Shown here: piece by piece, positions 26,562 to 34,644 of the stretch
How positions within the stretch are numbered: the first letter of the stretch is position 1
Layout: each line of letters begins with the position of its first letter
NCBI RefSeq assembly: GCF_000612505.1
Contig: NZ_CP004078.1
Location: 3,263,252 to 3,327,251, forward strand
Direction: 5' to 3'
Length of the DNA: 64,000 nt
Source of the DNA: Paenibacillus sabinae T27
GTDB lineage: Bacteria > Bacillota > Bacilli > Paenibacillales > Paenibacillaceae
The notes under the pieces: model-generated
The model's input: only the letters and a program-made list of their open reading frames with translations
Databases searched by the model: none
Told to the model about the DNA's origin: nothing
Translations under genes and position numbers: made by a program

Positions 26562-27122
26562 TTATTGAACCTTGGCTTCTCCGGTAACTTTACCTTCTAC
26601 TTTGGCGGAGGATTGGAAATCCGCGCTTGCATAGTAGATGTTGCCGTCTACAGTTGCTGTCTTATCCAGAGTGAATCCGTTAGCTTGCACATAAACATCG
26701 CCTTTGATGGTTCCGCCCTGAACTTTCAGGTTTTCACTTTTTACCGTGAATTTAGGAACAGTCAGCGTGTAAGATGCAGTGATGTTATGATCGGCATCTT
26801 GCGAGTAGAGAGCAATTTTGCGGTAAATGTCTTTAGCCGCGTCGCCTTTGTCATGGAACTCGCCGGCTACTACAACTTCTCCATCGACCGTCAGGTCATT
26901 AAGAATAGCAATGATCCAGTTTCCGTTTTCGCTTACTGCCGCTTTGAAAGCGTCCGCTTGGTTTACGATAGACGCCGTAGTCGTAGCATCCGCTGCCGGG
27001 CTTGCCGCTGCACTTGCCGCCGGGCTTGCCGCGGAATTAGCCGCTTCATTATTATTCGCGCCACAGCCGGACAATACTACAGCTGCAACACCTGCTACCA
27101 ACAGACCTTTTACTAGTTTCAT
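26562..27122 (-). CDS. Hypothetical lipoprotein with Ala/Ser/Pro linker
   Basis: About 186 residues. The signal peptide ends in lipobox VLSGCG (about residue 18-20), then an ASPAASAAASPAA-type linker. The C-terminal part alternates short strands (GGTIKGDVYVQANGFTL, ATVDGNIYYASADFQ, AKVEGKVTGEAKVQ), resembling the polymer-forming/bactofilin-like repeat seen in DUF583-type proteins. So probably an extracellular beta-helix tail; this is inference. The ATG at 27122 has GGGGGAAATGG upstream. Function unknown. Confidence 0.7.
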   Translation of the reverse strand: MKLVKGLLVAGVAAVVLSGCGANNNEAANSAASPAASAAASPAADATTTASIVNQADAFKAAVSENGNWIIAILNDLTVDGEVVVAGEFHDKGDAAKDIYRKIALYSQDADHNITASYTLTVPKFTVKSENLKVQGGTIKGDVYVQANGFTLDKTATVDGNIYYASADFQSSAKVEGKVTGEAKVQ

Positions 27123-27235
27123 AACCATTTCCCCCTAATTGTATTTATAAAAAAATTATATATTAAACACTGAGAATAACAAGTGATGTAAGTTACAAAT
27201 TGTCGAATTTTTCTATTTCGTGTTCTATTATCGAA

Positions 27236-28141
27236 TCAGGCTTGTCCAGTCAAACGCTCCATTAGCATCGCGAGAAACCGTTCGCTGTCCACTTCCAGGC
27301 ATACCTCCACATTTCCATCTTCATCCCGGACCGCGACAGTCTGCCCCGTCTTTGCCCGGTGATCGTATTCGACGGTTACTTTCATTGTCTCGGTGCGAAC
27401 AAGCGACCTGTCGATAAGAAGCGAGACGGTGAGCGGGTCATGCATGAATGTCTTCTTCTCCTTGATAAAATCGAACCAGAACTCCATCTGCCGGGCCAGC
27501 GCGGCATTCAGAGGATCATTCGCCGCCAGCAGCCGCTGTCGGTGTTCATCGGTGATGACAACCTGAAGCGTAACGTCGAGTCCGACCATTACGATGGGCG
27601 CACCGCTGCCAAATACGACCGAGGCTGCTTCCGGATCGCTGACGATATTATGCTCGGTCACAGGCAGTTCGGCCGCATTGCGTCCGAGGCGGGTAACGCC
27701 GCCCATCAGGATAATTTCTTTGACATTTTGAGCGATTCTCGGTTCACGGATCAGGCATGCCGCGATATTCGTCAAGGGTCCGATCGGCACCAGCGTAATT
27801 TCGCCCGGATTCGCCATGATCGTATCGATGATGAAATCAACAGCGTGCCGGTCTTCGTAAGGAAGAGCTTCCCCTTCCTCAATCAGCCCTTTCCCCTCAT
27901 GGCCGGCCATCCAGATTTCGCGGTTGCCAAGCAGCGGCCGATCCAGACCGGCGTACACGCGGACATCCTCCCGGCCCCCGAACTTAAGCATTTTGGCTAC
28001 CATCCGGGCGCGCAAATCGGCATTGCCGTACACCGTCGTAACGCCTTCGAGCGTAAGCTCCGGGGATTTCATCGCCAGCGCAAGCGCCATGGCGTCATCG
28101 ATATCGCTGCCGATATCCGTGTCGATAATTAAACGGTTCAT
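27236..28141 (-). CDS. Inosine/uridine-preferring nucleoside hydrolase family
   Basis: Cleaves the N-glycosidic bond of ribonucleosides to ribose and base. 301 residues. The Ca-binding N-terminal motif is complete: LIIDTDIGSDIDDAMALALA (DTDxGxDDD type, 4-23). TLVPIGPLTNIAACL, KEIILMGG and EHNIVSDPEAASVVF are further signatures, the last holding the ligand Asn/Asp residues. The C-terminal region has the conserved MHDPLTV (His/Asp pair). Single gene with a 16-bp palindrome about 60 nt upstream. Confidence 0.93.
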   Translation of the reverse strand: MNRLIIDTDIGSDIDDAMALALAMKSPELTLEGVTTVYGNADLRARMVAKMLKFGGREDVRVYAGLDRPLLGNREIWMAGHEGKGLIEEGEALPYEDRHAVDFIIDTIMANPGEITLVPIGPLTNIAACLIREPRIAQNVKEIILMGGVTRLGRNAAELPVTEHNIVSDPEAASVVFGSGAPIVMVGLDVTLQVVITDEHRQRLLAANDPLNAALARQMEFWFDFIKEKKTFMHDPLTVSLLIDRSLVRTETMKVTVEYDHRAKTGQTVAVRDEDGNVEVCLEVDSERFLAMLMERLTGQA

Positions 28142-28201
28142 ATCCTGTTCCTCTCTTACGGCTTTTTTTGCAAAGGCTCAAGTCATGTACTGATTTTATC
28201 A

Positions 28202-28217
28202 AATTTTAGCTAAAATT
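28202..28217. promoter_or_regulatory. 16-bp palindrome upstream of nucleoside hydrolase
   Basis: AATTTTAGCTAAAATT is a perfect palindrome 61 nt before the start codon, next to TATAAT on the minus strand. It could be a regulator-binding site. No adjacent regulator gene points to it, so the assignment is tentative. Confidence 0.35.
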
Positions 28218-28236
28218 ATTATACATTTTGACGAAA

Positions 28237-28305
28237 AATGCACCCTTTAGAACGTTCATCAGCTAACCCGAGGGCTTAAGCCAACGTATGTTCAAGGGGT
28301 GCATT
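28237..28305 (-). terminator. Long hairpin terminator after ADH gene
   Basis: AATGCACCCTT and AAGGGGTGCATT enclose about 46 nt, with GAAC/GTTC extending the stem. On the minus strand a T5 run follows. It separates the ADH gene from the nucleoside hydrolase. Confidence 0.6.
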
Positions 28306-28377
28306 TCATCTAACCAGAAGCGTACGTCTACTTGTTTCATGCTGTTTCGTATTGTGTGTATACGATCTGGTCCAGCC

Positions 28378-29391
28378 TTAGAATGTGATGCAGATCTTCC
28401 CGAAATACGAACCCTCGGCAAAATAACGCAGCGCTTCAAGCGTGCGATCAAACGGGAATACACGATCAATAACCGGGCGAAGCCCGTTTTGCCGGATAGC
28501 TTGATTCATCGCTTCAAACATATCACGGCTGCCGACGTTAATGGCCTGCAGGCGCGCTCTTCTTAAAATGGCGGGGATGATGGCAAAACCATCCACCTGG
28601 TAGCCCGAAAGACCGCCTACCAAGCTGATCTGACCGCCCACCCGCAGCGCCGCAATTGACTTGTTCAGCGTTGCCGATCCGCCGAGATCGACGATATGAT
28701 CTGCACCGCGTCCGCCCGTCCATTCCAGAACGACTTGATCCCATTCGGGCGTCTGTTTGTAATTGATCCCGAAATCCGCTCCGAGTTCCTTCGCACGCTT
28801 AAGCTTCTCGTCGCTGCTGGATGTAATGATCACCGTTGCGCCATGAAGCTTGGCAAATTGAAGCGCGAACAGAGAAACGCCCCCCGTACCTTGTACGACA
28901 ACGGTATCACCGGCTTTGACCCGGCCTTCTTCCACGACAGCATGCCATGCCGTTACTCCTGCGCAAGGAAGCGCCGCCGCCTCTTCATCCGTCAAATGTT
29001 CGGGGACTCGAACGAGTCCTTTTTCCGGAAGCACGGCATACTCGGCAAGCATTCCATCAAGCGGACTTCCTAGCGCACTCACCCAATTTTCTCGGGTAGC
29101 TTCTCCGGAGATCCAGCTCTGAGTGAAAATACCGCTCACCCGGTCGCCGATCTTAAACCTAGTTGTCCCCTCGCCCAATGCTGTCACTTCGCCCACACCG
29201 TCAGATACCGGAATTAAAGGGGCTTTTAAATCAGGATTATAGAATCCGTCGATGACCCCCAGATCTCTGGAGTTAAGGGAAACCGCCCGCAATTTAATGC
29301 AGACTTCGCCAGGACCCGGAACCGGAATCGGACGTTCGGCTTCCTTCAACTGATCTATTCCAAATGCGCCTTGAATTTCGTATACTTTCAT
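28378..29391 (-). CDS. Zinc-lacking MDR family alcohol dehydrogenase / quinone reductase-like
   Basis: About 337 residues of the medium-chain dehydrogenase family. N-terminal GroES-like fold: RAVSLNSRDLGVIDGFY, PLIPVSDGVGEV. NAD(P)-binding Rossmann fold: AGDTVVVQGTGGVSLFALQFAKL (about 158-180). The catalytic-zinc Cys of classical ADHs is replaced (RDLG), so it belongs to the NAD(P)H-dependent quinone/enone reductase side of the family. The ATG at 29391 has AAGGAGAGAG upstream. Divergent from an HxlR regulator, its likely controller. Confidence 0.87.
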   Translation of the reverse strand: MKVYEIQGAFGIDQLKEAERPIPVPGPGEVCIKLRAVSLNSRDLGVIDGFYNPDLKAPLIPVSDGVGEVTALGEGTTRFKIGDRVSGIFTQSWISGEATRENWVSALGSPLDGMLAEYAVLPEKGLVRVPEHLTDEEAAALPCAGVTAWHAVVEEGRVKAGDTVVVQGTGGVSLFALQFAKLHGATVIITSSSDEKLKRAKELGADFGINYKQTPEWDQVVLEWTGGRGADHIVDLGGSATLNKSIAALRVGGQISLVGGLSGYQVDGFAIIPAILRRARLQAINVGSRDMFEAMNQAIRQNGLRPVIDRVFPFDRTLEALRYFAEGSYFGKICITF

Positions 29392-29506
29392 GAAAGCTCT
29401 CTCCTTTTTCAGATGGTATAGACACACATTAATACATGTACTACACTTCAGTAAGGAGGCACTTTATTGTGTCCAGGGAACCTGAAGGTGCACAGGAGGA
29501 GGTCAG

Positions 29507-29899
29507 ATGAATTCTCCATATTCACAAAAAATCGTACAGCCCGACATCTCGTTAACCATTTGCGGATACAGCAAAGTGCTCGAAATCGTCTCCAATAAAT
29601 GGACGGGGCTGGTCATCTATGCCATGGAAGATGGAATTATTCGTTACGGGGATATGAGAAGACGAATCGAAGGCATCTCCAAAAAAATGCTGACCCAGAC
29701 CCTCCGCCAACTGGAACGGGACGGGCTGGTCAATCGCAAAATAACACCGGCGGTGCCCCCAATTGTCGAGTATTCACTCTCCGGGCTGGGAGAATCTTTG
29801 CTCGTACCTATGAAAGCGCTGAATCAGTGGACGAAGGAGAATTATTCGCAGGTGGAGCTTGCCAGGGAGAACTACGATCGAATAAACAGCGGGGAATAA
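29507..29899 (+). CDS. HxlR/MarR-like winged-helix regulator
   Basis: 130 residues. HxlR signature: VLEIVSNKWTGLVIYAMEDGIIRYGDMRRRIEGISKKMLTQTLRQLERDGLVNRK, with the wing in PAVPPIVEYSLSGLGESLL. HxlR proteins respond to electrophiles such as formaldehyde or quinones. Divergent from the oxidoreductase at 28378, which it probably controls through the 115-nt shared promoter region. AGGAGG lies upstream of the ATG. Confidence 0.92.
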   Translation: MNSPYSQKIVQPDISLTICGYSKVLEIVSNKWTGLVIYAMEDGIIRYGDMRRRIEGISKKMLTQTLRQLERDGLVNRKITPAVPPIVEYSLSGLGESLLVPMKALNQWTKENYSQVELARENYDRINSGE

Positions 29900-30052
29900 A
29901 ATTCGGGACGCTTTTACGACTAAGTATTCGGTTTCAAATATGTCATTAACCCTGTTTTAACCGCCCCGTAGCCAGGGTATATTCATATCATGTATGTTCT
30001 AAAATTCGACACGATCAACCGCTTCAACCAAACCAAGCAGAGGAGCGCAAGG

Positions 30053-30616
30053 ATGAGCGAACATAAACTCACGATCACCGTCATTTGCGGAAGTCTTCGG
30101 GAAGGTTCTTTTAATCGAAGAGTGTTAAAGGCTATGGAAAAGCTTGCGCCCGAGCATTGGGAGATTCATCATACCGATCTGTCGGGTATTCCGTTGTACA
30201 ACGCGGACACGGAGAGTCAGGGTGATCCCCCCTCGGTGACTGAATTTAAAGAAAGAATCCGGCAGGCGGACGGCGTGCTGATTGTCACCCCCGAATACAA
30301 CTCGGGAATCCCGGGCGTGTTAAAGAACGCTTTGGACTGGGCTTCGCGTCCGGTCAAAAGCTCCGTGCTGATTGAGAAGCCCTTTGCGATTGCCGGAGCC
30401 ACTCCGGGCGGCGGGGGAACGGCGCAATCCCAGGCACAGGTCAGACAGACCCTGCTTGCCATGAACGCTTATACCATGCCGGGTCCGAAAATTCTCATCG
30501 GCAGCGTTCACGAGAAACTGAATCAAACGACCGGAGAACTGGAAGACGAAGCCACTCTCCGGCATATCGAAAAATTCCTGACCGCTTTTGAACAATGGAT
30601 TCTTTATTTCAAGTGA
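30053..30616 (+). CDS. NADPH-dependent FMN reductase family
   Basis: 187 residues. Flavodoxin-like fold: ITVICGSLREGSFNRRVLKAM with the phosphate-binding loop GSLREGSFNR, and GVLIVTPEYNSGIPGVLKNALDWASRP, both diagnostic for the NADPH:FMN/azo/chromate reductase family (YieF/AzoR-like). The ATG at 30053 is chosen for the AGAGGAG site upstream. Followed 28 nt later by the ferredoxin-GNAT fusion, so co-expressed. Confidence 0.9.
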   Translation: MSEHKLTITVICGSLREGSFNRRVLKAMEKLAPEHWEIHHTDLSGIPLYNADTESQGDPPSVTEFKERIRQADGVLIVTPEYNSGIPGVLKNALDWASRPVKSSVLIEKPFAIAGATPGGGGTAQSQAQVRQTLLAMNAYTMPGPKILIGSVHEKLNQTTGELEDEATLRHIEKFLTAFEQWILYFK

Positions 30617-30644
30617 ATACTAAAATGAAGGGTATGAAGCATCG

Positions 30645-31172
30645 ATGAGCGAACCCAAAGTATACTACGGAAAAAATATCAATGTCATGTTTAATTCGGA
30701 GATTTGCATTCATTCGGGGGTTTGCGTTAAGGGGTTTCCTTCGGTTTTTAATTTAAGCAAGCGCCCCTGGGTTGATCCCGATGCCGCCACGGCGGAGGAA
30801 ATTGCCCGGCATATTGACAAATGTCCAAGCAAAGCGCTAACCTATCAACTTCTGGAAGGGGAGAGTCCAATAAAGAACGAGGAATTGAATATACCTGTTG
30901 TTGAACATGATCTAGCCCACAAAAGATTCCTTATCCGGGATCAGGACGCAATCGCAGCAGAAATGACGTATGTAACTTCGAGCCCGGAGCTTTACATCAT
31001 CGATCACACGCTGGTCGACCATGCCTACCGGGGGCAGGGACTTGGCGACAAGCTGGTCGACGCCATGGTAGTGTATGCGAGGGAAAACGGAATCAAGATT
31101 CTCCCTTTATGCCCTTTTGCCAAAGGAAGATTCGAGCATTATTCAGAATACTGGGATGTGCTCCACAAATAA
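30645..31172 (+). CDS. Fused mono-cluster ferredoxin (Fer4_19) and GNAT acetyltransferase
   Basis: 175 residues. Residues 1-70 form a divergent 4Fe-4S mono-cluster domain like E. coli YjdI (CIHSGVCVKGFPSVF... HIDKCPSKALTYQ, with Cys at about 22, 27 and 63). Residues 80-175 form a short GNAT domain like YjdJ (LIRDQDAIAAEMTYVTSS... LYIIDHTLVDHAYRGQGLGDKLVDAMVVYARENGIKILPLCPFAK). The acetyl-CoA loop is RGQGLG. The pair is separate in E. coli and fused here. The acetylated target is unknown. Second gene of an operon with the FMN reductase. Confidence 0.85.
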   Translation: MSEPKVYYGKNINVMFNSEICIHSGVCVKGFPSVFNLSKRPWVDPDAATAEEIARHIDKCPSKALTYQLLEGESPIKNEELNIPVVEHDLAHKRFLIRDQDAIAAEMTYVTSSPELYIIDHTLVDHAYRGQGLGDKLVDAMVVYARENGIKILPLCPFAKGRFEHYSEYWDVLHK

Positions 31173-31201
31173 TCGCAATCGTAAAATTCACCGTCATACC
31201 C

Positions 31202-31234
31202 AGCTCCCGCAGCGCAAGCTGCTGGAGCTTTTTT
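31202..31234 (+). terminator. Terminator of the FMN reductase/GNAT operon
   Basis: AGCTCCCGCAGC-GCAA-GCTGCTGGAGCT followed by T6, one mismatch in a 12-bp stem, 30 nt after the stop. The rest of the gap to 31540 holds no convincing gene. It contains only a 10-bp inverted repeat, CAGCGATTCT/AGAATCGCTG (31370-31403), and a palindrome at 31524. Confidence 0.88.
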
Positions 31235-31523
31235 CTCGTTCGCCTCGGATTTCGACACCAGCAACATTTCTTCCACTTCAGTCAAGGACTCAACTACCCG
31301 TATAACATTATCGTCATCGGTCTAGTAGGCCAATTCTTTCTGGGAATCTAATTCAGCCAGCCTGGACAGCAGCGATTCTCTGATGGCACTGTAAGAATCG
31401 CTGTCTAGGCCTCATTCGCAGCAAGCCGAAGTGGATGAATTCCCGCGCTATCTTTCGAGGATCGCCGGCTGCCATGTTCGACCCGCTTTACATCGCCCTA
31501 ATGAACTCTCCAACCGGATTCTC

Positions 31524-31537
31524 TAGTGTATATACTA
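31524..31537. promoter_or_regulatory. Palindrome resembling the MarR sites, 3' side
   Basis: TAGTGTATATACTA, a perfect 14-bp palindrome sharing the GTGTATATAC core with the site at 32483. It lies just beyond the stop of the QueG-like gene, so a direct regulatory role is doubtful unless looping occurs. Confidence 0.4.
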
Positions 31538-31540
31538 TTC

Positions 31541-32434
31541 TCACCGCGCAGTCCGCATCGGATTTCTGCTCTCACAAGGCACCTTGGTTTGGCACAGACC
31601 GCAGCCGGCTCCCGATTTGGCATCTCCGCCGTTTGCCATTGCAAAGTCCCGGGAGGCTTGCCCATAAACAAATTTCATGCAGGCGATTTTGTCATGCCCC
31701 TCTTTGCTGATGGCCTGCACCGGGCAGCGGGTGATGCAGACGCCGCAAATCCCTTTGCTGTAAAGCAAGCAATTCCCCGCATGGTTTGATGCTGTTCTGA
31801 CATCCGGAGCCGCCTGCAGGTTGGTCACAACGGAGAACAAGCGGATCGCAATCCCCTTTTCTGAGATGAAGCCGTCATTGATACTGAAGCTGCCAAGGCC
31901 CGCGGCGTAAGCGACATGGCGTTCAGACCAATTGGATACCGGCCCCGAAGCCGTACCCTGAATGCTGTACCAGTCGGTATCCAACGGGGCGACCGCCCGG
32001 TAACCAAGGCTGCTCAGGTAACCCGTTAAATGCCTGCGAATCGCAGTCACAAAATTCTCATCCCCGAATGTACGAAGCAGCGCCCACTCCCGAGAAGGCC
32101 CATCCTTCTGCGCCCGATTGGCCCGGCGAATGACCTCGCTGATGGGCAGCACCACGCTGATCACCGAGCCTCCCTCATAACTGCCAGGGCCAAATGACCG
32201 CTCCAAGACTTCTCGCGGCGTAGCATGGTCAGGACCGATAAGCGTCTTATATTCCTCAAACAAGGGATCGTCCGCTGATGCGAATTGAATAATCGGCTCC
32301 TCGTAATAAGGGGCTTGCAATTCTTCGGAAAAGTTCCCTTGGTTCTCACGTACATAAGACTTTACATCCTCTACGATTAATTGCTTGATACGTCCCCCCG
32401 CCTCTTTTGTATCCATGTCCTTTTCCATTTCCAT
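31541..32434 (-). CDS. QueG-like 4Fe-4S protein (epoxyqueuosine reductase family-like)
   Basis: 297 residues. The C-terminal part carries two cysteine groups like those of QueG: GICGVCITRCPVQAIS (about 237-252) and GCGLCQTKVPCESRNP (about 281-296), i.e. CxxCxxxCP plus CxxC/CE. The middle part (GYRAVAPLDTDWYSIQGTASGPVSNWSERHVAYAAGLGSFSINDGFIS) has the family's AG(L/H)G core. Canonical QueG has about 380 residues plus a HEAT tail; this one lacks it. So it is a reductive cobalamin- or Fe-S-dependent relative, not certainly queuosine-related. It is divergent from nothing but paired with the MarR gene upstream. Confidence 0.75.
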   Translation of the reverse strand: MEMEKDMDTKEAGGRIKQLIVEDVKSYVRENQGNFSEELQAPYYEEPIIQFASADDPLFEEYKTLIGPDHATPREVLERSFGPGSYEGGSVISVVLPISEVIRRANRAQKDGPSREWALLRTFGDENFVTAIRRHLTGYLSSLGYRAVAPLDTDWYSIQGTASGPVSNWSERHVAYAAGLGSFSINDGFISEKGIAIRLFSVVTNLQAAPDVRTASNHAGNCLLYSKGICGVCITRCPVQAISKEGHDKIACMKFVYGQASRDFAMANGGDAKSGAGCGLCQTKVPCESRNPMRTAR

Positions 32435-32482
32435 ATTCTCTCCCTCCCGGAATATCTAGTTATCGCAACAGTCACGCCCCCA

Positions 32483-32500
32483 TTCGTGTATATACACGAA
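32483..32500. promoter_or_regulatory. Perfect palindromic operator of the QueG-like gene
   Basis: TTCGTGTATATACACGAA, an 18-bp perfect palindrome about 50 nt upstream of the QueG-like start. It overlaps the likely -10 element (TATATA), a repressor position. The same core recurs near the adjacent marR start, so the MarR protein is the best candidate binder. Confidence 0.7.
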
Positions 32501-32575
32501 AGGAACGCATAACAATCTATTAGTAAAATACAAATCACTATGAATCGGCAGCACCTTACAGATCACCGCAGTACA

Positions 32576-33016
32576 TCAAGGCGCAAGATGCTCCACTTTA
32601 GATAACAGAACCGTTAGTGCTGCCAAATCCTCTTTACCCAGCGATTGCTCCACAAAGCTTTGCACTTCATCCCACAATTGTCCCGCAGCCGCATGCACCG
32701 CTTTCCCGCTCTCCGTCAAAGTCAATTGGCGGCTCCGGCTTCCCTTGGCTGACGTATCCTGAACATAACCTCGTTCCTCCAAAGCTTTCAAATTGCGTAC
32801 AAGTGTTGTCCGGTCGAGCCGCATCTTCAGTGCCACATCACTGACACTTACCGGGCCCATCCGATCAATGTGCCGCAAGAGTGTAAATTGGCTGTTATTC
32901 AGCCCACTGGGTGCAAGATACCGATCATACAGTTCCGTAATAACCAGCGAAGCCCGGCGTAAATTGATGCAGTTGCAGACTGATGATGCTTTGTTCTCTG
33001 ATGACGTGTTGTTCAT
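32576..33016 (-). CDS. MarR-family regulator with N-terminal CxC
   Basis: 146 residues. Winged-helix DNA-binding core: VSVSDVALKMRLDRTTLVRNLKALEERGYVQDTSAKGSRSRQLTLTESG. The N-terminal VCNCINLRRAS contains a CxC pair that could act as a redox or metal sensor, as in thiol-based MarR regulators; this is inference. It lies upstream of the QueG-like gene on the same strand, with operator-like palindromes before each gene. A long SD-to-ATG spacing (about 15 nt) is unusual. Confidence 0.9.
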   Translation of the reverse strand: MNNTSSENKASSVCNCINLRRASLVITELYDRYLAPSGLNNSQFTLLRHIDRMGPVSVSDVALKMRLDRTTLVRNLKALEERGYVQDTSAKGSRSRQLTLTESGKAVHAAAGQLWDEVQSFVEQSLGKEDLAALTVLLSKVEHLAP

Positions 33017-33045
33017 GATTGTCGAATAGCTCTCCTTTTGACTTA

Positions 33046-33061
33046 TCGTGTATCTACACTA
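33046..33061. promoter_or_regulatory. Imperfect palindromic operator of the marR gene
   Basis: Contains GTGTATCTACAC, the same core as TTCGTGTATATACACGAA with one central change, about 35 nt upstream of marR and between its candidate -35 (TTGAAA) and -10. Suggests autoregulation. Confidence 0.6.
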
Positions 33062-33278
33062 TTTCAAATTTCATGATGTTTGTCCGTGCGCTTTCTCACA
33101 CACCGCATAGGCACCCGCCATAAAGCGGACAGCAAAAAGGCCAACCAGTGATCAGCGGATGACCTATGAGTACGCGGAGAATCATCATCAATCGTAATAA
33201 TCGAAGCATAAAAAATTGAAGCTCCCGCAGCTTCATTCGCAGACAAACTGCGGATAAGAATACCCTTTTCTTATTTGG

Positions 33279-33307
33279 TTGACAGCAAGGATTTCACGTT
33301 TTATAAT
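33279..33307 (+). promoter_or_regulatory. Consensus sigma-A promoter
   Basis: TTGACA, 17-nt spacer, TATAAT: an exact match to the housekeeping consensus. It drives the permease gene that starts at 33366. Such a strong promoter implies tight repression, fitting the palindrome just downstream. Confidence 0.85.
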
Positions 33308-33313
33308 TCAAAC

Positions 33314-33346
33314 AAACAATTAAAACAATTGTTTAAATCATTTGTT
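33314..33346. promoter_or_regulatory. AAACAATTGTTT operator array
   Basis: A perfect palindrome AAACAATTGTTT (33323-33334) flanked by the half-sites AAACAATT and CATTTGTTT lies immediately after the -10. It is a typical position and form for a TetR-type repressor. The TetR gene two genes on (34645) is the likely owner. Confidence 0.6.
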
Positions 33347-33365
33347 TTAAAGGAGTGACTGCTTG

Positions 33366-34541
33366 ATGAACACAGTCAGGGAATTACTGAAAATGAAGAC
33401 GACGATTATTGGCATAGCTGTTGCGCTGCTCTTTCAGCTGCTCTTCTCCATCATCTGGATGACAGGTTATGAGGGTATGTCGGACCGGGTTAACAAACTG
33501 AGCATCGCGGTCGTAAATGAGGATGCGCAAAGCGGGGCCGTTATTGCGAAGCAGCTGTCGGCGGGGCTGCCCGTCCATGTGGAGACGGCGGCGGATATGG
33601 CGTCCGCGCGGGAGCGGCTGGAAGACCGCGACATTCAGATGATAGTGCATATACCCGCCGAATTCACTTCACTTGTGGCAGAACGGGACAGTAAAGCATC
33701 TATTCAATATGTCGTGAACGAATCCAATCCTGCGATGATCAAGAGCATCATGACCTCCATCGCTTCCCAGGTGACGGCAGCAGCGAATAAACAGGCAATC
33801 GCGGCCAGCGCCCAGACCGTGCTGTCTCAGGGGATGCCGGCGGAGAAAGCTGCAGCCATGTCGGTACCGTTGTCCGAGCGGGTCATATCCGATATTCAGT
33901 CGGTGAACATCGTTGACGGAACCAACAATCAGATGGTGCCAATGATGATGGTTCTCGCCTCGTTTGTTGGAGCGATGATTATGGCCCAGAACCTTGAATT
34001 GTCGATGACGGCAATCTCTGCCCGTACAGGACGCTGGCAACGGCTCGGCGCCCGCATCGCCATTACGATTCCAGCGGCGATTATCGTTTCGCTGGTCGGA
34101 ACATCCCTCGTCATGCTGCTTGGCGGACAGGTTGAACAGGGATTTTGGGCCTTGTGGGGCTACCAGACATTGTTCGTGCTCACATTCATGATCGTCGCTC
34201 AGTCACTTTTAGTGCTGCTCGGCACAGCAGGCATGCTGATCAACATTGCGCTGCTGTCTGTACAGCTCGTGTCCTCCGGCGCAATGATGCCGCGTGAGAT
34301 GCTGTCCAGCTTCTACTTGAATCTCGGCAGCGTGCTCCCGGCCACTTACGCGGTGGAAGGCTTAATGAATCTGCTGTTCGGCGGGCCCGGGATCGGAGGC
34401 GATGCGGCAGCGCTATTCATCATTGCGGGTGTGATGGCGCTCGTGATGATCGGGATGACCGCTTTGCGCAGGGAACCGGCGTCTAATACGGCCGCTGCGT
34501 CCGCAGGTCAGACTCGTTCCAATACACTACCCGAATCCTAA
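33366..34541 (+). CDS. YhgE/Pip-type ABC-2 membrane permease
   Basis: 391 residues. One N-terminal membrane segment (TTIIGIAVALLFQLLFSIIW), a 150-residue extracellular domain (SIAVVNEDAQSGAVIAKQLSAGLP...), then five or six C-terminal hydrophobic segments, including MMMVLASFVGAMIMAQNLELS. This is the ABC-2/YhgE-Pip architecture found in drug or lantibiotic export and T7SS-linked membrane proteins. No ATPase gene is adjacent. Starts at ATG after AAAGGAG. Transcribed from a consensus promoter with a palindrome; TetR follows 103 nt later. Confidence 0.8.
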   Translation: MNTVRELLKMKTTIIGIAVALLFQLLFSIIWMTGYEGMSDRVNKLSIAVVNEDAQSGAVIAKQLSAGLPVHVETAADMASARERLEDRDIQMIVHIPAEFTSLVAERDSKASIQYVVNESNPAMIKSIMTSIASQVTAAANKQAIAASAQTVLSQGMPAEKAAAMSVPLSERVISDIQSVNIVDGTNNQMVPMMMVLASFVGAMIMAQNLELSMTAISARTGRWQRLGARIAITIPAAIIVSLVGTSLVMLLGGQVEQGFWALWGYQTLFVLTFMIVAQSLLVLLGTAGMLINIALLSVQLVSSGAMMPREMLSSFYLNLGSVLPATYAVEGLMNLLFGGPGIGGDAAALFIIAGVMALVMIGMTALRREPASNTAAASAGQTRSNTLPES

Positions 34542-34644
34542 AGCTGATTAATCCGGCACATGCCTCTGACCTTACTGGAAAACTCCTGCTCGCCCCACTT
34601 ATAATAAAGATGCAGACGAAGGAACAAAGGGGTAATGGAAAAGC

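Noticed and set aside
33064..33246. 60-codon minus-strand frame between marR and the YhgE-type permease
   Set aside because: No ribosome site and low-quality composition; the segment mainly holds promoter DNA for the flanking genes.
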